A stretch of DNA of 63,214 nucleotides from Motilimonas sp. E26 (GCF_021278025.1 NZ_JAIBHJ010000023.1:1-63214); one strand, 5' to 3'; shown: positions 44,654 to 53,922, numbered from the stretch's first letter. Notes: generated by a model from the letters alone, not told the origin. Numbers and translations: made by a program.

Positions 44654-45796
44654 ATGAAAAAAATATTTTGGTGTAAAACTTGTTTGAATATGTCAACCCG
44701 GCCACGTATATCATTTGATGAAAATGGTAGTTGTAATGCTTGCCAATGGAAAGAAGAAAAGAAAGATTTAAATTGGTCTAACAGACAAGAAGAGTTAGAC
44801 GCGCTATTAAATAAGTATCGCTCTTCAAATAGCAAAGGATTTGATTGTATTGTACCAGTTAGCGGTGGTAAAGATGGTTCATATGTTGCGTATACTCTCA
44901 AGCATAAGTATGGAATGAATCCTTTAGCTGTCACCATTAGACCAGCATTAAGCCTTGAGCTTGGTGATGAAAACTTATCGAACTTTATAGCTTCAGGCTT
45001 CAATCATATTCATATATCTCCTGATGCAAATGTAATGCAAAAGCTAAATAAGTTAGGATTTGTCGAAAAAGGATTCCCTTACTACGGCTGGTTAATAGCG
45101 ATAAAAACGGCAGTAATCCAAACAGCGATGAATTTTGGTATACCGTTAATATTTTACGGGGAAGATGGTGAAGTAGAATATGGTGGTTCAACAGAGAGTA
45201 AAAATAAAGCACTTTATGATATAGAATATATGAAGCGGGTTTACTTTGAAGGTGGCTATGAAAAAGTATTTAATGAAGTACTTAAGCAACCTGATGTCAA
45301 TGAAGGTGACTTAGCTTTCTGGAAATTTCCTACTGATGAGCAAGTTTCTGAGTCCGAACTAGCATTTACACACTGGTCATATTTTGAAGCGTGGGATTCT
45401 TATCGAAACTATGTTGTGGCTAAAGAGCACTGTGGACTCAAAGAAAAAGAAGAGGGCACAGCTGGAACATTTACGAATTTTGCACAGAATGATCAGGCTC
45501 TGTATTCTCTTCACGCTTATCTCATGTACCTAAAATTTGGCTTTGGTCGAGCAACTCAAGATGCGGGTATAGAAATAAGAAGGGGGGCAATGACGCGTGA
45601 ACAAGCTCTTAACTTGGTGGCCGCATACGACAATCAGTATCCACATGAATTTATAGATCTATATTTAGATTATTATAAGATGACAAAAGATGAGTTTGAT
45701 GTGGTTCTAGATAAATATGCTAATAAGGACCTATTTGAGAAAGTTAATGGTATTTGGGAACCTAAGTTTACTGTAGGCGAAGATTTCGAAGTATGA
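44654..45796 (+). CDS. N-acetyl sugar amidotransferase (WbpG/PtmG/PseA family)
   Basis: A 380-aa PP-loop amidotransferase. Four N-terminal cysteines (CKTC ... CNAC, zinc-ribbon-like, within residues 7-33) come before the ATP-binding loop PVSGGKDGS. WbpG-type enzymes turn an acetamido group of a surface sugar into an acetamidino group, using ammonia from a dedicated HisH/HisF pair, which is exactly what follows here. The product may be an acetamidino-legionaminic acid. It overlaps the next gene by 4 nt (ATGA). Confidence 0.88.
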   Translation: MKKIFWCKTCLNMSTRPRISFDENGSCNACQWKEEKKDLNWSNRQEELDALLNKYRSSNSKGFDCIVPVSGGKDGSYVAYTLKHKYGMNPLAVTIRPALSLELGDENLSNFIASGFNHIHISPDANVMQKLNKLGFVEKGFPYYGWLIAIKTAVIQTAMNFGIPLIFYGEDGEVEYGGSTESKNKALYDIEYMKRVYFEGGYEKVFNEVLKQPDVNEGDLAFWKFPTDEQVSESELAFTHWSYFEAWDSYRNYVVAKEHCGLKEKEEGTAGTFTNFAQNDQALYSLHAYLMYLKFGFGRATQDAGIEIRRGAMTREQALNLVAAYDNQYPHEFIDLYLDYYKMTKDEFDVVLDKYANKDLFEKVNGIWEPKFTVGEDFEV

Positions 45797-46404
45797 AAAT
45801 AGTTGTTGTTGATTATGGTATGGGGAATGTGAAGTCTGTTATAAGTGCTATACGGTATCTTGGGTTTGAAGATGTAATATTGTCTAATGATTCATCCATA
45901 TTAGCGTCAGCAGATAAACTTATTTTGCCTGGCGTAGGGAACTACGCTATGGCAGTGAAAAAAATTCATGAATTAGACTTGCATTCAATAATCCGGGAAT
46001 TAGTTCTGTGTAAAAAAATTCCGATCCTAGGTATATGTTTAGGTATGCAACTAATTGGCCGCTCTAGTACTGAAGATGGGTTTCATGAAGGTCTTGCGCT
46101 TATTGATGCAAAGGTTGAAGCTTTTAATTCGAAAGGAATTAAAATTCCTCATGTTGGATATAATCAGGTTGAGCCTGTTTTAAATAGTCGGTTGTATTCG
46201 GGGATTAATACAGAACTTGATTATTACTTTACCCATAGCTTCAGAATGCAATCAGAAGCTGATATCTGTGCGTCTAGGTGTGTTTACGGTGAAAACTTTA
46301 TTGCATCATTTGAAAAAAATCATATTGCAGGAGTCCAGTTTCATCCGGAGCTAAGCCAACACAATGGGCTTAAGCTGATTCGCAACTTTATTGAGAAATT
46401 TTAA
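45793..46404 (+). CDS. HisH-like glutamine amidotransferase (HisH2)
   Basis: A 203-aa class I glutaminase. It has VVDYGMGNVKSV, the nucleophile Cys82 in GICLGMQ, and His184/Glu186 in QFHPEL, so the triad is intact. It probably feeds ammonia to the WbpG-like amidotransferase rather than to histidine synthesis, because the rest of the his operon is absent and it sits between wbpG- and hisF-like genes. It is coupled to the hisF-like gene by TAATG. Confidence 0.88.
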   Translation: MKIVVVDYGMGNVKSVISAIRYLGFEDVILSNDSSILASADKLILPGVGNYAMAVKKIHELDLHSIIRELVLCKKIPILGICLGMQLIGRSSTEDGFHEGLALIDAKVEAFNSKGIKIPHVGYNQVEPVLNSRLYSGINTELDYYFTHSFRMQSEADICASRCVYGENFIASFEKNHIAGVQFHPELSQHNGLKLIRNFIEKF

Positions 46405-47186
46405 TGCTACGTAACAGGTTGATTTTTGGGCTTATTTACAATGAAGGCTGCTTTATGCAAAGCCGTAATTTTAGATTGCAGCGTGTTGGAGATATAAACT
46501 GGCTAGAGAAAAACTATAAATTTCAAAAAATCTCTTTTTCTATGGATGAGTTACTTGTTGTTGATGCAACTAGAAAAGAAAAAAATATTGACAAGTTTTC
46601 TGAAACAATCAGCCGTCTAGTTGAAGATGTATTTATTCCAGTAACTGCAGGTGGTGGCATTAGAAGTATAGATGATGCAGAAAAACTGTTCAATTCTGGG
46701 GCAGATAAGGTATTACTCAATACACCATTATATGAAAATGAAATGTTGGCTAAGCAAATAATTGCTCGATACGGGGCACAAAGTCTTATTGCTTCTGTTG
46801 ATTATAAAATCATTGAACATGAACCGATTGTATATATTAAGGATGGAACGGTTTCAGTACCAGTGGCAATGGAAGATTATCTGAAACGACTAGAAAGGCT
46901 AGGAGTTGGTGAAATCTTATTTAATTCTATTGAGAAAGACGGGACTGGTTTTGGTTATGACATACCAAATATAACCAAGTACGCTAATTCAGTTAATGTT
47001 CCTTTCATTATCTTAGGTGGTGCTGGTAATGGAGCGCATTTAAATGATGGGCTAAATGTTGAAGGCGTATCAGGTGTTGCAACAGCTAACTTGTTTAATT
47101 TCATAGGCAATGGTTTACCTAAAGCACGTGAATTTATGCTAAATGAGGGAGCCAATTTAGCTAGGTGGGATAATGCTGATTTTTGA
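46404..47186 (+). CDS. HisF-like cyclase paralogue (HisF2)
   Basis: A 260-aa TIM barrel of the HisF family (VTAGGGIRSIDDAEKLF, GADKVLLNTP, IEKDGTGFGYD, FIILGGAGN). By eye, the position of the catalytic Asp11 of true HisF is Ile11 here (GLIYNEG instead of the CLDVKDG pattern), so histidine-pathway cyclase activity is doubtful. A structural role channelling ammonia from HisH2 to the amidotransferase fits the known WbpG systems. It overlaps the next gene by 14 nt. Confidence 0.87.
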   Translation: MLRNRLIFGLIYNEGCFMQSRNFRLQRVGDINWLEKNYKFQKISFSMDELLVVDATRKEKNIDKFSETISRLVEDVFIPVTAGGGIRSIDDAEKLFNSGADKVLLNTPLYENEMLAKQIIARYGAQSLIASVDYKIIEHEPIVYIKDGTVSVPVAMEDYLKRLERLGVGEILFNSIEKDGTGFGYDIPNITKYANSVNVPFIILGGAGNGAHLNDGLNVEGVSGVATANLFNFIGNGLPKAREFMLNEGANLARWDNADF

Positions 47187-47715
47187 GATAGTAAAAAAAA
47201 TAAAGTTTTGCATTGATACTGATCGGATAGGACCTGATATTCCGTTTACTCACTGGATGCTACATTACAAAAGTAAAATGAGAAAACTGTGTAGTAAAAA
47301 GTTTAAGTACTTTGCTATTACCGCTGACTTTCGATCAGGAGCTTATGCAATAAGTTGCTCAAATATTTGTATTGGGGAAAATGTTGTAATAAGACCATTA
47401 ACTATGTTATTCGCAGATGAATTTGCGCAGATCGTCATTGAAAATAATGTAATGATTGGCGCAGGTGTACACTTTTATGTCAACAATCATCGCTTTGACC
47501 GAAGGGATATACCGCTAATTGAGCAAGGCTATTATCCTTCTAAAGATGTGATAGTCAAGGAGGGGGCATGGATCGGCGCCAATAGTATTATACTTCCTGG
47601 CGTAACAGTGGGAAAAAACAGTGTAATAGGTGCGGGGGCTGTCGTAACGAAGTCGATTCCTGACTTTTGTGTAGCAGTTGGCAATCCAGCGAAGATAATA
47701 AAAGAATTAAAGTGA
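47173..47715 (+). CDS. Hexapeptide-repeat acyltransferase (maltose O-acetyltransferase type)
   Basis: A 180-aa left-handed beta-helix acetyltransferase. Repeats run from ICIGENVVIRP to IIGAGAVV-type turns. The loop NNHRFDR contains the catalytic-type His, and the end (AVGNPAKIIKE) is classic for CatB/LacA-like enzymes. It would O-acetylate a sugar of the glycan. An unusual 50-residue N-terminal extension precedes the repeats. It lies directly before the decayed rfbB region. Confidence 0.85.
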   Translation: MLIFEIVKKIKFCIDTDRIGPDIPFTHWMLHYKSKMRKLCSKKFKYFAITADFRSGAYAISCSNICIGENVVIRPLTMLFADEFAQIVIENNVMIGAGVHFYVNNHRFDRRDIPLIEQGYYPSKDVIVKEGAWIGANSIILPGVTVGKNSVIGAGAVVTKSIPDFCVAVGNPAKIIKELK

Positions 47716-47723
47716 GCTAATAA

Positions 47724-48030
47724 ATGAAGGTTTTTGTAGCTGATGGTGCTGGTTTCATTAGAACAACTGTGACTAGCCATATCAAAACAAATACCAGTCA
47801 AGTTGTAGCTCGATAAATTAACTAACTTACCAAGGCTGTTTAAAAATCCTTGAAGTAGTCTCTAATTTAAAAGATATACCTTGGAAAGTAAATGTTTGTG
47901 ATTCTGTGGAATTATAACAGTTCTTTAATGAACATCTGCGCAAATCGTAATGTGCTTGATCACAGAGCGTCGCTCACTAAACTTCCCTAGATAGTTCATT
48001 ATGAGGAACATCTCGGGCTTATTTTCACCA
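47724..48030 (+). pseudogene. Decayed rfbB (dTDP-glucose 4,6-dehydratase) remnant
   Basis: An ATG at 47724 reads MKVFVADGAGFIRTTV, a mutated form of the RfbB start (GGAGFIG), and stops at 47814. Homology continues in other frames: DKLT, then LEVVSNLKDIPWKVNVCDS at about 47850-47905, then RSL...FI..NI.G near 47970-48025. Several frameshifts and stops make it non-functional. It appears to be the front third of an rfbB gene left by an older dTDP-sugar module. The rest of the spacer to 48218 holds nothing I recognise. Confidence 0.8.
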
Positions 48031-48218
48031 AGCAGTCCTTACTTAAATAAGAGGTAAAACTACACAAAAAGGGTTATTCCGGCTACTGTTAATCAATTTC
48101 AGTGAGAAAAACAATATATTAGCTATTTGTTTTAGCGCCTGACACATACCAGTGTAATTGCGTTTTAGTTACAGATCTGTCCATCTAATTCCTATAAATA
48201 ACAGTAATGAAAAACTAA

Positions 48219-49673
48219 ATGTATAAAAATAACGATAGCCTAAAAAAGAGGTACGTATTTAAGCTTTTATCCAGCGTTATATCTGGGATAATAAATGCAA
48301 TCTTGGTAGCAATAGCACCAAAAGCACTAGGCCCAATTGCCTACGGCCAATTCAATTACCTTCAACAACTATTCAATCAATTGTTTTCCTTTTTGGATTC
48401 GAATACATCCACGGCATTTTTTACAAAATTATCGGCTAATAATGAGAGAAAGGAATTGTTGGGTTTCTATTTCTTTTTTTCACTAATTATTTTTTTCTGC
48501 GCGATAACTTTTGTTTATTCAGTTGAATGCTTTGGGTTTTCAGTTGATATATTCTCGGAAGTCGATAGGGTTTATATTTATTATGCATTAATGTTTGGTT
48601 TTATCACTTGGCTTACGCAGGTTTTAGTGAAAATATCAGACTCATATGCTCTTACCGTTTCAATAGAAATTATAAAAGTAATACATCGGCTAATTTCTTT
48701 AGGTATTATTTTTAGTGCATTTTATTTCTTGAGTTTAGATCTGGAGCTTTATTTTATACTGCAAATTGGTTTGTCATTTTTTTTTGCGTTGGTAGTTTCT
48801 TTGGTTTTTATAAAACTTAACGTTATCTCTGTTAAAATTTTATTTTTTATATCTGGTTGGAGAAGTATTTTAAAAGAGTTTTATAAATTTTGTTCGCCTC
48901 TAATTATATTTAATATTGTAGCTGTGTTAGGTAGTTTTTTTGATATTTGGTTGTTGCAAAGAGTGTCTGGTGCCGAAGAGGTTGGATATTATGGGTTGGC
49001 ATACTCAATATCAGCTATGTGCCTGATTTTTACAAGTGCTATGACACCAATAATTATGAGGGAGTTCTCAAAGTCAATACATAGCGGTAAATTGAAAGAG
49101 GTCAGAAGCATATTTTTATCCTATTCTCCTAGACTATATTTAGTTTCCGCCTTTTTTTGTGTGTTTATTATGATGAACGCTACAGATCTACTCTTGGTCT
49201 TTTCTGATGATAGATATTTTGATGCGCATGTGTCATTGATGATAATGGCTTTTTATCCATTACACCAAACATATGGACAAATAAGCTCCTCTTTATTTTT
49301 TGCGTCTGAAAAGGTTAGATTGTATAGGAATATTGGCTTATTTTATACATTGATAGGGGTGGCAATTAGTTTTTTAACTTTGAGCTTCTTTGAGTTAGGG
49401 GCCATGGGGTTAGCGATTAAAATGATTCTGATTCAGTTTTTTGGTGTGAATACGCAACTATATTTCAATTCCAAATATTTAGAAATTAACTTTTTCAAAT
49501 TGCTATTGCAACAGTTTTGGGTGCTTCCTCCTCTTTTCTTATTTTGCTATATATCAAAAATATCATACTTTAATTCTGCCATTTTAAATGTAGCAGCTTC
49601 AGGACTGGTATATGCAATATTGGGGGGGGCTTTTGCTATACTGATAAAGAAAAAATGGACGAATATATTCTAA
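48219..49673 (+). CDS. wzx: O-unit flippase Wzx
   Basis: A 484-aa polysaccharide-transporter family protein with about 12-14 membrane helices. The N-terminal VFKLLSSVISGIINAILVAI followed by APKALGPIAYGQFNYLQQ is a family pattern. It flips undecaprenyl-linked repeat units for Wzy. It is strongly AT-rich. A G8 tract at 49622-49629 lies near the 3' end (residues 468-470). A slip would only change the last 15 residues or so. Confidence 0.88.
   Translation: MYKNNDSLKKRYVFKLLSSVISGIINAILVAIAPKALGPIAYGQFNYLQQLFNQLFSFLDSNTSTAFFTKLSANNERKELLGFYFFFSLIIFFCAITFVYSVECFGFSVDIFSEVDRVYIYYALMFGFITWLTQVLVKISDSYALTVSIEIIKVIHRLISLGIIFSAFYFLSLDLELYFILQIGLSFFFALVVSLVFIKLNVISVKILFFISGWRSILKEFYKFCSPLIIFNIVAVLGSFFDIWLLQRVSGAEEVGYYGLAYSISAMCLIFTSAMTPIIMREFSKSIHSGKLKEVRSIFLSYSPRLYLVSAFFCVFIMMNATDLLLVFSDDRYFDAHVSLMIMAFYPLHQTYGQISSSLFFASEKVRLYRNIGLFYTLIGVAISFLTLSFFELGAMGLAIKMILIQFFGVNTQLYFNSKYLEINFFKLLLQQFWVLPPLFLFCYISKISYFNSAILNVAASGLVYAILGGAFAILIKKKWTNIF
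49622..49629 (+). repeat. G8 homopolymer inside wzx
   Basis: Eight consecutive G in the coding strand of an otherwise AT-rich gene. Such tracts are classical sites of slipped-strand phase variation, although eight is at the low end. Confidence 0.7.
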
Positions 49674-49677
49674 TTAG

Positions 49678-50856
49678 GTGAGCATGATGAAAGTTTGGTT
49701 TTTTAGTGTGAATAGAGTTAGTGATCGTGATTATTACAGGTATGGGCTATACGAATTATCTCTTCTAGGTGTGAAAGTCATCGTTGTTGATGTATCAACT
49801 TTAATTTGGTGTGAAAGTGATGAACTAATAAAGAATCAAGTACCAATAGATATCATATACTGTAATACAATAACTGACTTTGAATCTTTGAGGTTTAGTA
49901 TCTCAAAAAGTGATTTTATCATTTGTGGAGGAGTACTTCCCCCAACCTTTCACAAGAAAATATTTGATTTTACTAAAAATATAGGGCTGCAAACGTTAGG
50001 CGCAATGCCATTAATTACAAATACAGAATCAAATTTTTTCTCTTCAAAACTATTACCTGTCTTGAAAAGGAAAAAGATAGTAAAAAAAATAATTAGTAAA
50101 ATCTATGGGCGATATCTCTATAAGAAGCTACCGTATTATTTTGTTATGCGATCTGGCGTGCTATCAGATAAAGCTTATCCTGGGATTGATGAAAAAACAA
50201 AAGTTATTGAATGTCAATCTTATGATATTTATCTGTATTTACTTATGAATTCTGAGAGGCTTTCTACTGAAACCTCGGGTGATAATAAAGAAAAATATAT
50301 ATTATGGATCGACCAGGCAATCCCGTACCATACAGATACACTTAAATGCAATGGTGATATCAGTAATAATGATGAAAAATATTTTGAAAGAATAAAGTCA
50401 CTGTTGATAAAAGCTAGTATTAGTTACAATTGCAAGGTTAAAATTTCCATGCACCCGAGGATGATTGGGTACAAAAAGTATCAAAATGTTTGGGAGGGGT
50501 GGGAAGTGTTTTTAGGAGAGACGATTGATGCCATTCGGGGAGCTTTAATATGCATGACACATAACAGTACCGCAATACATGCTGTTGCCCATTTCAAAAC
50601 GCCACTAATTTTAGTGGAAGACCCACTATTAACCGATAACGGTTATGATAACGGGCTTACAAAAACTTTTAGTGAAGAGTTGGGGTGTCCCTGTATCTCA
50701 ACAAGCACGCCTTTCACATTTTCTCAGTCAGATTTTGAAATAAACCCAAAGAAATATAATGCATATATAGATAATTATGTTACTCATATGCCCTCACTAA
50801 AACCATTAAATGCCATTAATATGATTGAGTTTATGAAAAATGGAGGCAGAGAGTGA
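49678..50856 (+). CDS. Unrecognised polysaccharide-cluster protein, possible GT-B glycosyltransferase
   Basis: A 392-aa soluble protein I cannot place in a family. It starts VWFFSVNRVSDRDYYRYGLYEL. The C-terminal half has KVKISMHPRM, then ALICMTHNSTAIHAVAHFKTP and LILVEDPLLTDNGYDNG. A His-Pro motif followed by a Ser/Thr-His loop that checks chain or donor is the layout of GT-B sialyl/Kdo-type transferases (HP and SS/ST motifs). It could therefore be the missing nonulosonic acid transferase; this is speculation. It starts 4 nt after wzx ends and overlaps the next gene by 4 nt. Confidence 0.55.
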   Translation: MSMMKVWFFSVNRVSDRDYYRYGLYELSLLGVKVIVVDVSTLIWCESDELIKNQVPIDIIYCNTITDFESLRFSISKSDFIICGGVLPPTFHKKIFDFTKNIGLQTLGAMPLITNTESNFFSSKLLPVLKRKKIVKKIISKIYGRYLYKKLPYYFVMRSGVLSDKAYPGIDEKTKVIECQSYDIYLYLLMNSERLSTETSGDNKEKYILWIDQAIPYHTDTLKCNGDISNNDEKYFERIKSLLIKASISYNCKVKISMHPRMIGYKKYQNVWEGWEVFLGETIDAIRGALICMTHNSTAIHAVAHFKTPLILVEDPLLTDNGYDNGLTKTFSEELGCPCISTSTPFTFSQSDFEINPKKYNAYIDNYVTHMPSLKPLNAINMIEFMKNGGRE

Positions 50857-52025
50857 GAGTTATTTTTTGTGAAAATTACAGAAAAGGTGGTTTAGATACC
50901 TTTCTAAATAATTTATTGAATGAGTGGAGGGACGACTGTTGCTTGGTTATTAATGAGAGCCATGAAGGAGCAGAAGATCTAAAAAATCAGTTCGGTAACA
51001 GTGTAAAATTGGTGAATTTCTTTTCTAGACATAATTTTATCAAACCTGGGAGCGGAATTTTATCACGCTTTTCTTGGCTAGAAAATATTATTAAAGGTAT
51101 TTTGTTGCTTGTTTCATATCCAATTTTGCTTGTTCAATTGTTGGATTTTTTCAAAAAAAATATGCATTTTAGCGAGTTAATGATTGTTAATGGTGGCTTC
51201 CCTGGTGGAGAAAGCTGTAATTTGGCGGCCATCGCTTGGTTTTTAATAAATCGAAAGAGGTGTATCTATAATTTCCATAATAATGCTAGGCCATATCGGA
51301 AGTTTATAGGTTTCTTTCAATACTCTTGTGATCGGCTGTTGTGTCGCTCAATAAAGTCTTTCGTAACAGTTTCAAGAAGCTGTGCACAATCAGTTCAAGT
51401 CAGGTCTGGACTTAAAAATATTCCTGTTGAGGTTGTTTACAATGGAATATCAAAACCTATTATCGATGCTCATAATGTTTTTAACTTAGTTGATAATATA
51501 ACCGAAACGGCTAGGAAAAAAACTATTGTCATGCTTGGTACTTTCGAAGAAAGGAAAGGCCATGAATTTCTCTTTTCTGCGATGAAAAAATTACCGCAGT
51601 ACCAATTGATTGTCTGTGGCACGGGAACGCAGCATGAGAAAAAAAGAATCGTTGAACTAGCTAGTGGGGTTGAAAATATTACTCTACTTGGCTTTAGGAA
51701 AGACGCTCAATCAATTATTGCTACCTCTGATTTGCTCGTCGTACCTTCAAAAGAAAATGAATCATTTGGGTTGACGATTATTGAAGCGATGTCTTTGGGC
51801 ACAGCAGTAATAGCTACTAGAGTTGGTGGAATGGTTGAGGTGATTGAGCATGAAATAGATGGTATTCTTGTTAACTATGGTGATGTCAATTCTCTTTGTA
51901 CATATATAACCAATATTCTGGAAGATAAAAGTTACAACCAGCTCTTAATAGATGCTGCAAGAGATAGTTTTAAGAAAAAATATAGTTCGACAATAATGGC
52001 ACAAAATTACGATAAATTATTTTAG
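50853..52025 (+). CDS. Glycosyltransferase family 4
   Basis: A 390-aa GT-B enzyme with a GTG start overlapping the previous stop (GTGA). It has YNFHNNARPYRKFIG in the acceptor domain, MLGTFEERKGHEFLFSAM at the domain junction and the donor site VPSKENESFGLTIIEAMSLG (E-x7-E). It adds one sugar of the repeat unit at the cytoplasmic face. Confidence 0.88.
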   Translation: MRVIFCENYRKGGLDTFLNNLLNEWRDDCCLVINESHEGAEDLKNQFGNSVKLVNFFSRHNFIKPGSGILSRFSWLENIIKGILLLVSYPILLVQLLDFFKKNMHFSELMIVNGGFPGGESCNLAAIAWFLINRKRCIYNFHNNARPYRKFIGFFQYSCDRLLCRSIKSFVTVSRSCAQSVQVRSGLKNIPVEVVYNGISKPIIDAHNVFNLVDNITETARKKTIVMLGTFEERKGHEFLFSAMKKLPQYQLIVCGTGTQHEKKRIVELASGVENITLLGFRKDAQSIIATSDLLVVPSKENESFGLTIIEAMSLGTAVIATRVGGMVEVIEHEIDGILVNYGDVNSLCTYITNILEDKSYNQLLIDAARDSFKKKYSSTIMAQNYDKLF

Positions 52026-52037
52026 GGTGATCTTATT

Positions 52038-52808
52038 ATGAAAGTTTTATTACTGGCAGGCGGTTTCGGTACTCGCCTTAGTGAAGAAACCGGTCTGCGT
52101 CCAAAGCCAATGGTGGAGGTTGGTGGAAAGCCAATATTATGGCACATAATGAAAATGTACTCACAACATGGGTTCAATGACTTCATAATACTCCTTGGCT
52201 ACAAGGGGTACTATATTAAAGAATATTTTGCCAATTATTTTCTGCATCAGAGTGACGTTACAATCAATCTTTCTACAAATGAAATGAAAATTCATAAAAA
52301 TACCTCTGAGCCTTGGACCGTCACCTTACTTGATACTGGTTTAAATACAATGACCGGAGGTAGGGTAAAACGTGCTCAACAGATAATTAATAATGAAAGG
52401 TTTATGCTAACATATGGCGACGGTGTATCTGACGTAAATATTTCGAAGCTAGTTCAGTTTCATGAGTCACATGGAAAAAGTATTACGATGACATCAGTAC
52501 AACCTGATGGCCGATTTGGTGCATTAGAGTTAGACAATGATAATGTGACAAATTTTCTTGAGAAACCCAAAGGAGACGGCTCTTGGATCAATGGTGGTTT
52601 CTTTGTTTGTGAACCGAACGTATTTGATTACATCAAAGAAGGCGACTCGACTGTCTTTGAGCAAAGGCCGTTACAAGATTTGGCTTTAGATGGTGAATTA
52701 ATGGCCTTTAAACACCATGGCTTTTGGAAATGTATGGATTCATTGAATGATAAACAGAAATTAAATGAGATGATTGAAAATGGAAAAGCTCTCTGGAAGA
52801 CCTGGTAA
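52038..52808 (+). CDS. rfbF: Glucose-1-phosphate cytidylyltransferase RfbF/DdhA
   Basis: A 256-aa nucleotidyltransferase making CDP-glucose: LLAGGFGTRLSEETGLRPKP, then MVEVGGKPILWHIMK, LTYGDGVSDV and FLEKPKGDGSWINGGFF. These are diagnostic for the CDP-glucose enzyme rather than RfbA or GalU. It opens the CDP-6-deoxyhexose module. Confidence 0.95.
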   Translation: MKVLLLAGGFGTRLSEETGLRPKPMVEVGGKPILWHIMKMYSQHGFNDFIILLGYKGYYIKEYFANYFLHQSDVTINLSTNEMKIHKNTSEPWTVTLLDTGLNTMTGGRVKRAQQIINNERFMLTYGDGVSDVNISKLVQFHESHGKSITMTSVQPDGRFGALELDNDNVTNFLEKPKGDGSWINGGFFVCEPNVFDYIKEGDSTVFEQRPLQDLALDGELMAFKHHGFWKCMDSLNDKQKLNEMIENGKALWKTW

Positions 52809-52812
52809 AACA

Positions 52813-53922
52813 ATGTTTAATAATGTTTACAAAGATAGAAAGGTACTTATCACCGGTCACACTGGTTTTAAAGGAACTTGGCTTACTACTTGGTTGCTTG
52901 ATTTAGGGGCAAATATATGTGGTATATCAAAAGATATACCTACAAAGCCATCTATGTTCGAAGAGCTGGCTTTACAGGAAAAAATAGAGCACCATTTTTG
53001 TGATGTTAGAGATTTAGAGAAGTTATCATCTATAGTAAATGATTTTAAACCTGATTTTTTATTCCACTTAGCCGCTCAACCTATTGTCTCCCTTTCATAT
53101 AAAGATCCAATTGATACAATATCATCTAATGTTATCGGGACAGCTAATGTGCTTGAAATACTTAGGAAGTATGATCAAGAGTGTTATGCTGTAATAATTA
53201 CTAGTGATAAATGCTATGAAAATGTTGAGTGGGTATGGGGCTATAAAGAGACTGATCATTTAGGTGGGAAAGATATTTATAGCGGGTCAAAAGGTGCTGC
53301 CGAGGTTATTTTCCACGCTTACCAACAGTCATTTTTCAAAGACCCAAGCAGTAAAGTACGCGTAGCAACAGGGCGCGCTGGTAACGTGATAGGTGGTGGA
53401 GATTGGGCTGCGGATAGAATCGTAGCTGATTGTATGAGAGCGTGGAGTCAAGGTGAGCAAGTTGAAATTCGATGCCCTGAAGCAACGAGACCTTGGCAAC
53501 ATGTGTTAGAGCCTTTAAGTGGATATCTAGCCCTTGGCCAAGGACTTGTAGAAGACAATCGTAATCATGGGGAGCAGTATAACTTTGGACCTAGAGCTGA
53601 GCAAAATCACACGGTTAAAGAACTGCTTTACGATTTAAGTAGTTTTTGGAATTTTGAGCGTACTAGTGATGCTTATTTAGTTACCGATAATATACCTTTT
53701 CATGAGGCTGGTCTGTTAAAGCTTAATTGCGATAAGGCTTTGTTTAACCTTAAATGGGAAGCAAACTTAAACTATCAACAATGTATTAAATTTGTAAGCG
53801 AGTGGTACTATAAATTTTATAATGAAGATTGTGATATGTTGAGCTTTACCATAGAGCAAATTCGAATCTATCAGAAGGAAGCCACGGCGAAAAATATTCA
53901 GTGGTGTAAAGATAATGATTGA
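52813..53922 (+). CDS. rfbG: CDP-glucose 4,6-dehydratase RfbG/DdhB
   Basis: A 369-aa SDR: ITGHTGFKGTWLTTWLLDLG at the N-terminus, LAAQPIVSLSYKDP, TSDKCYEN with the catalytic Thr-Asp-Lys, YSGSKGAAE (YxxxK) and GRAGNVIGGGDWA, all typical. The frame is open from 52774, but the ATG at 52813, 4 nt after the rfbF stop, gives the family start. It makes CDP-4-keto-6-deoxyglucose. No RfbH (C-3 dehydrase) follows, so the sugar is probably a 6-deoxyhexose and not a 3,6-dideoxyhexose. Confidence 0.95.
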   Translation: MFNNVYKDRKVLITGHTGFKGTWLTTWLLDLGANICGISKDIPTKPSMFEELALQEKIEHHFCDVRDLEKLSSIVNDFKPDFLFHLAAQPIVSLSYKDPIDTISSNVIGTANVLEILRKYDQECYAVIITSDKCYENVEWVWGYKETDHLGGKDIYSGSKGAAEVIFHAYQQSFFKDPSSKVRVATGRAGNVIGGGDWAADRIVADCMRAWSQGEQVEIRCPEATRPWQHVLEPLSGYLALGQGLVEDNRNHGEQYNFGPRAEQNHTVKELLYDLSSFWNFERTSDAYLVTDNIPFHEAGLLKLNCDKALFNLKWEANLNYQQCIKFVSEWYYKFYNEDCDMLSFTIEQIRIYQKEATAKNIQWCKDND

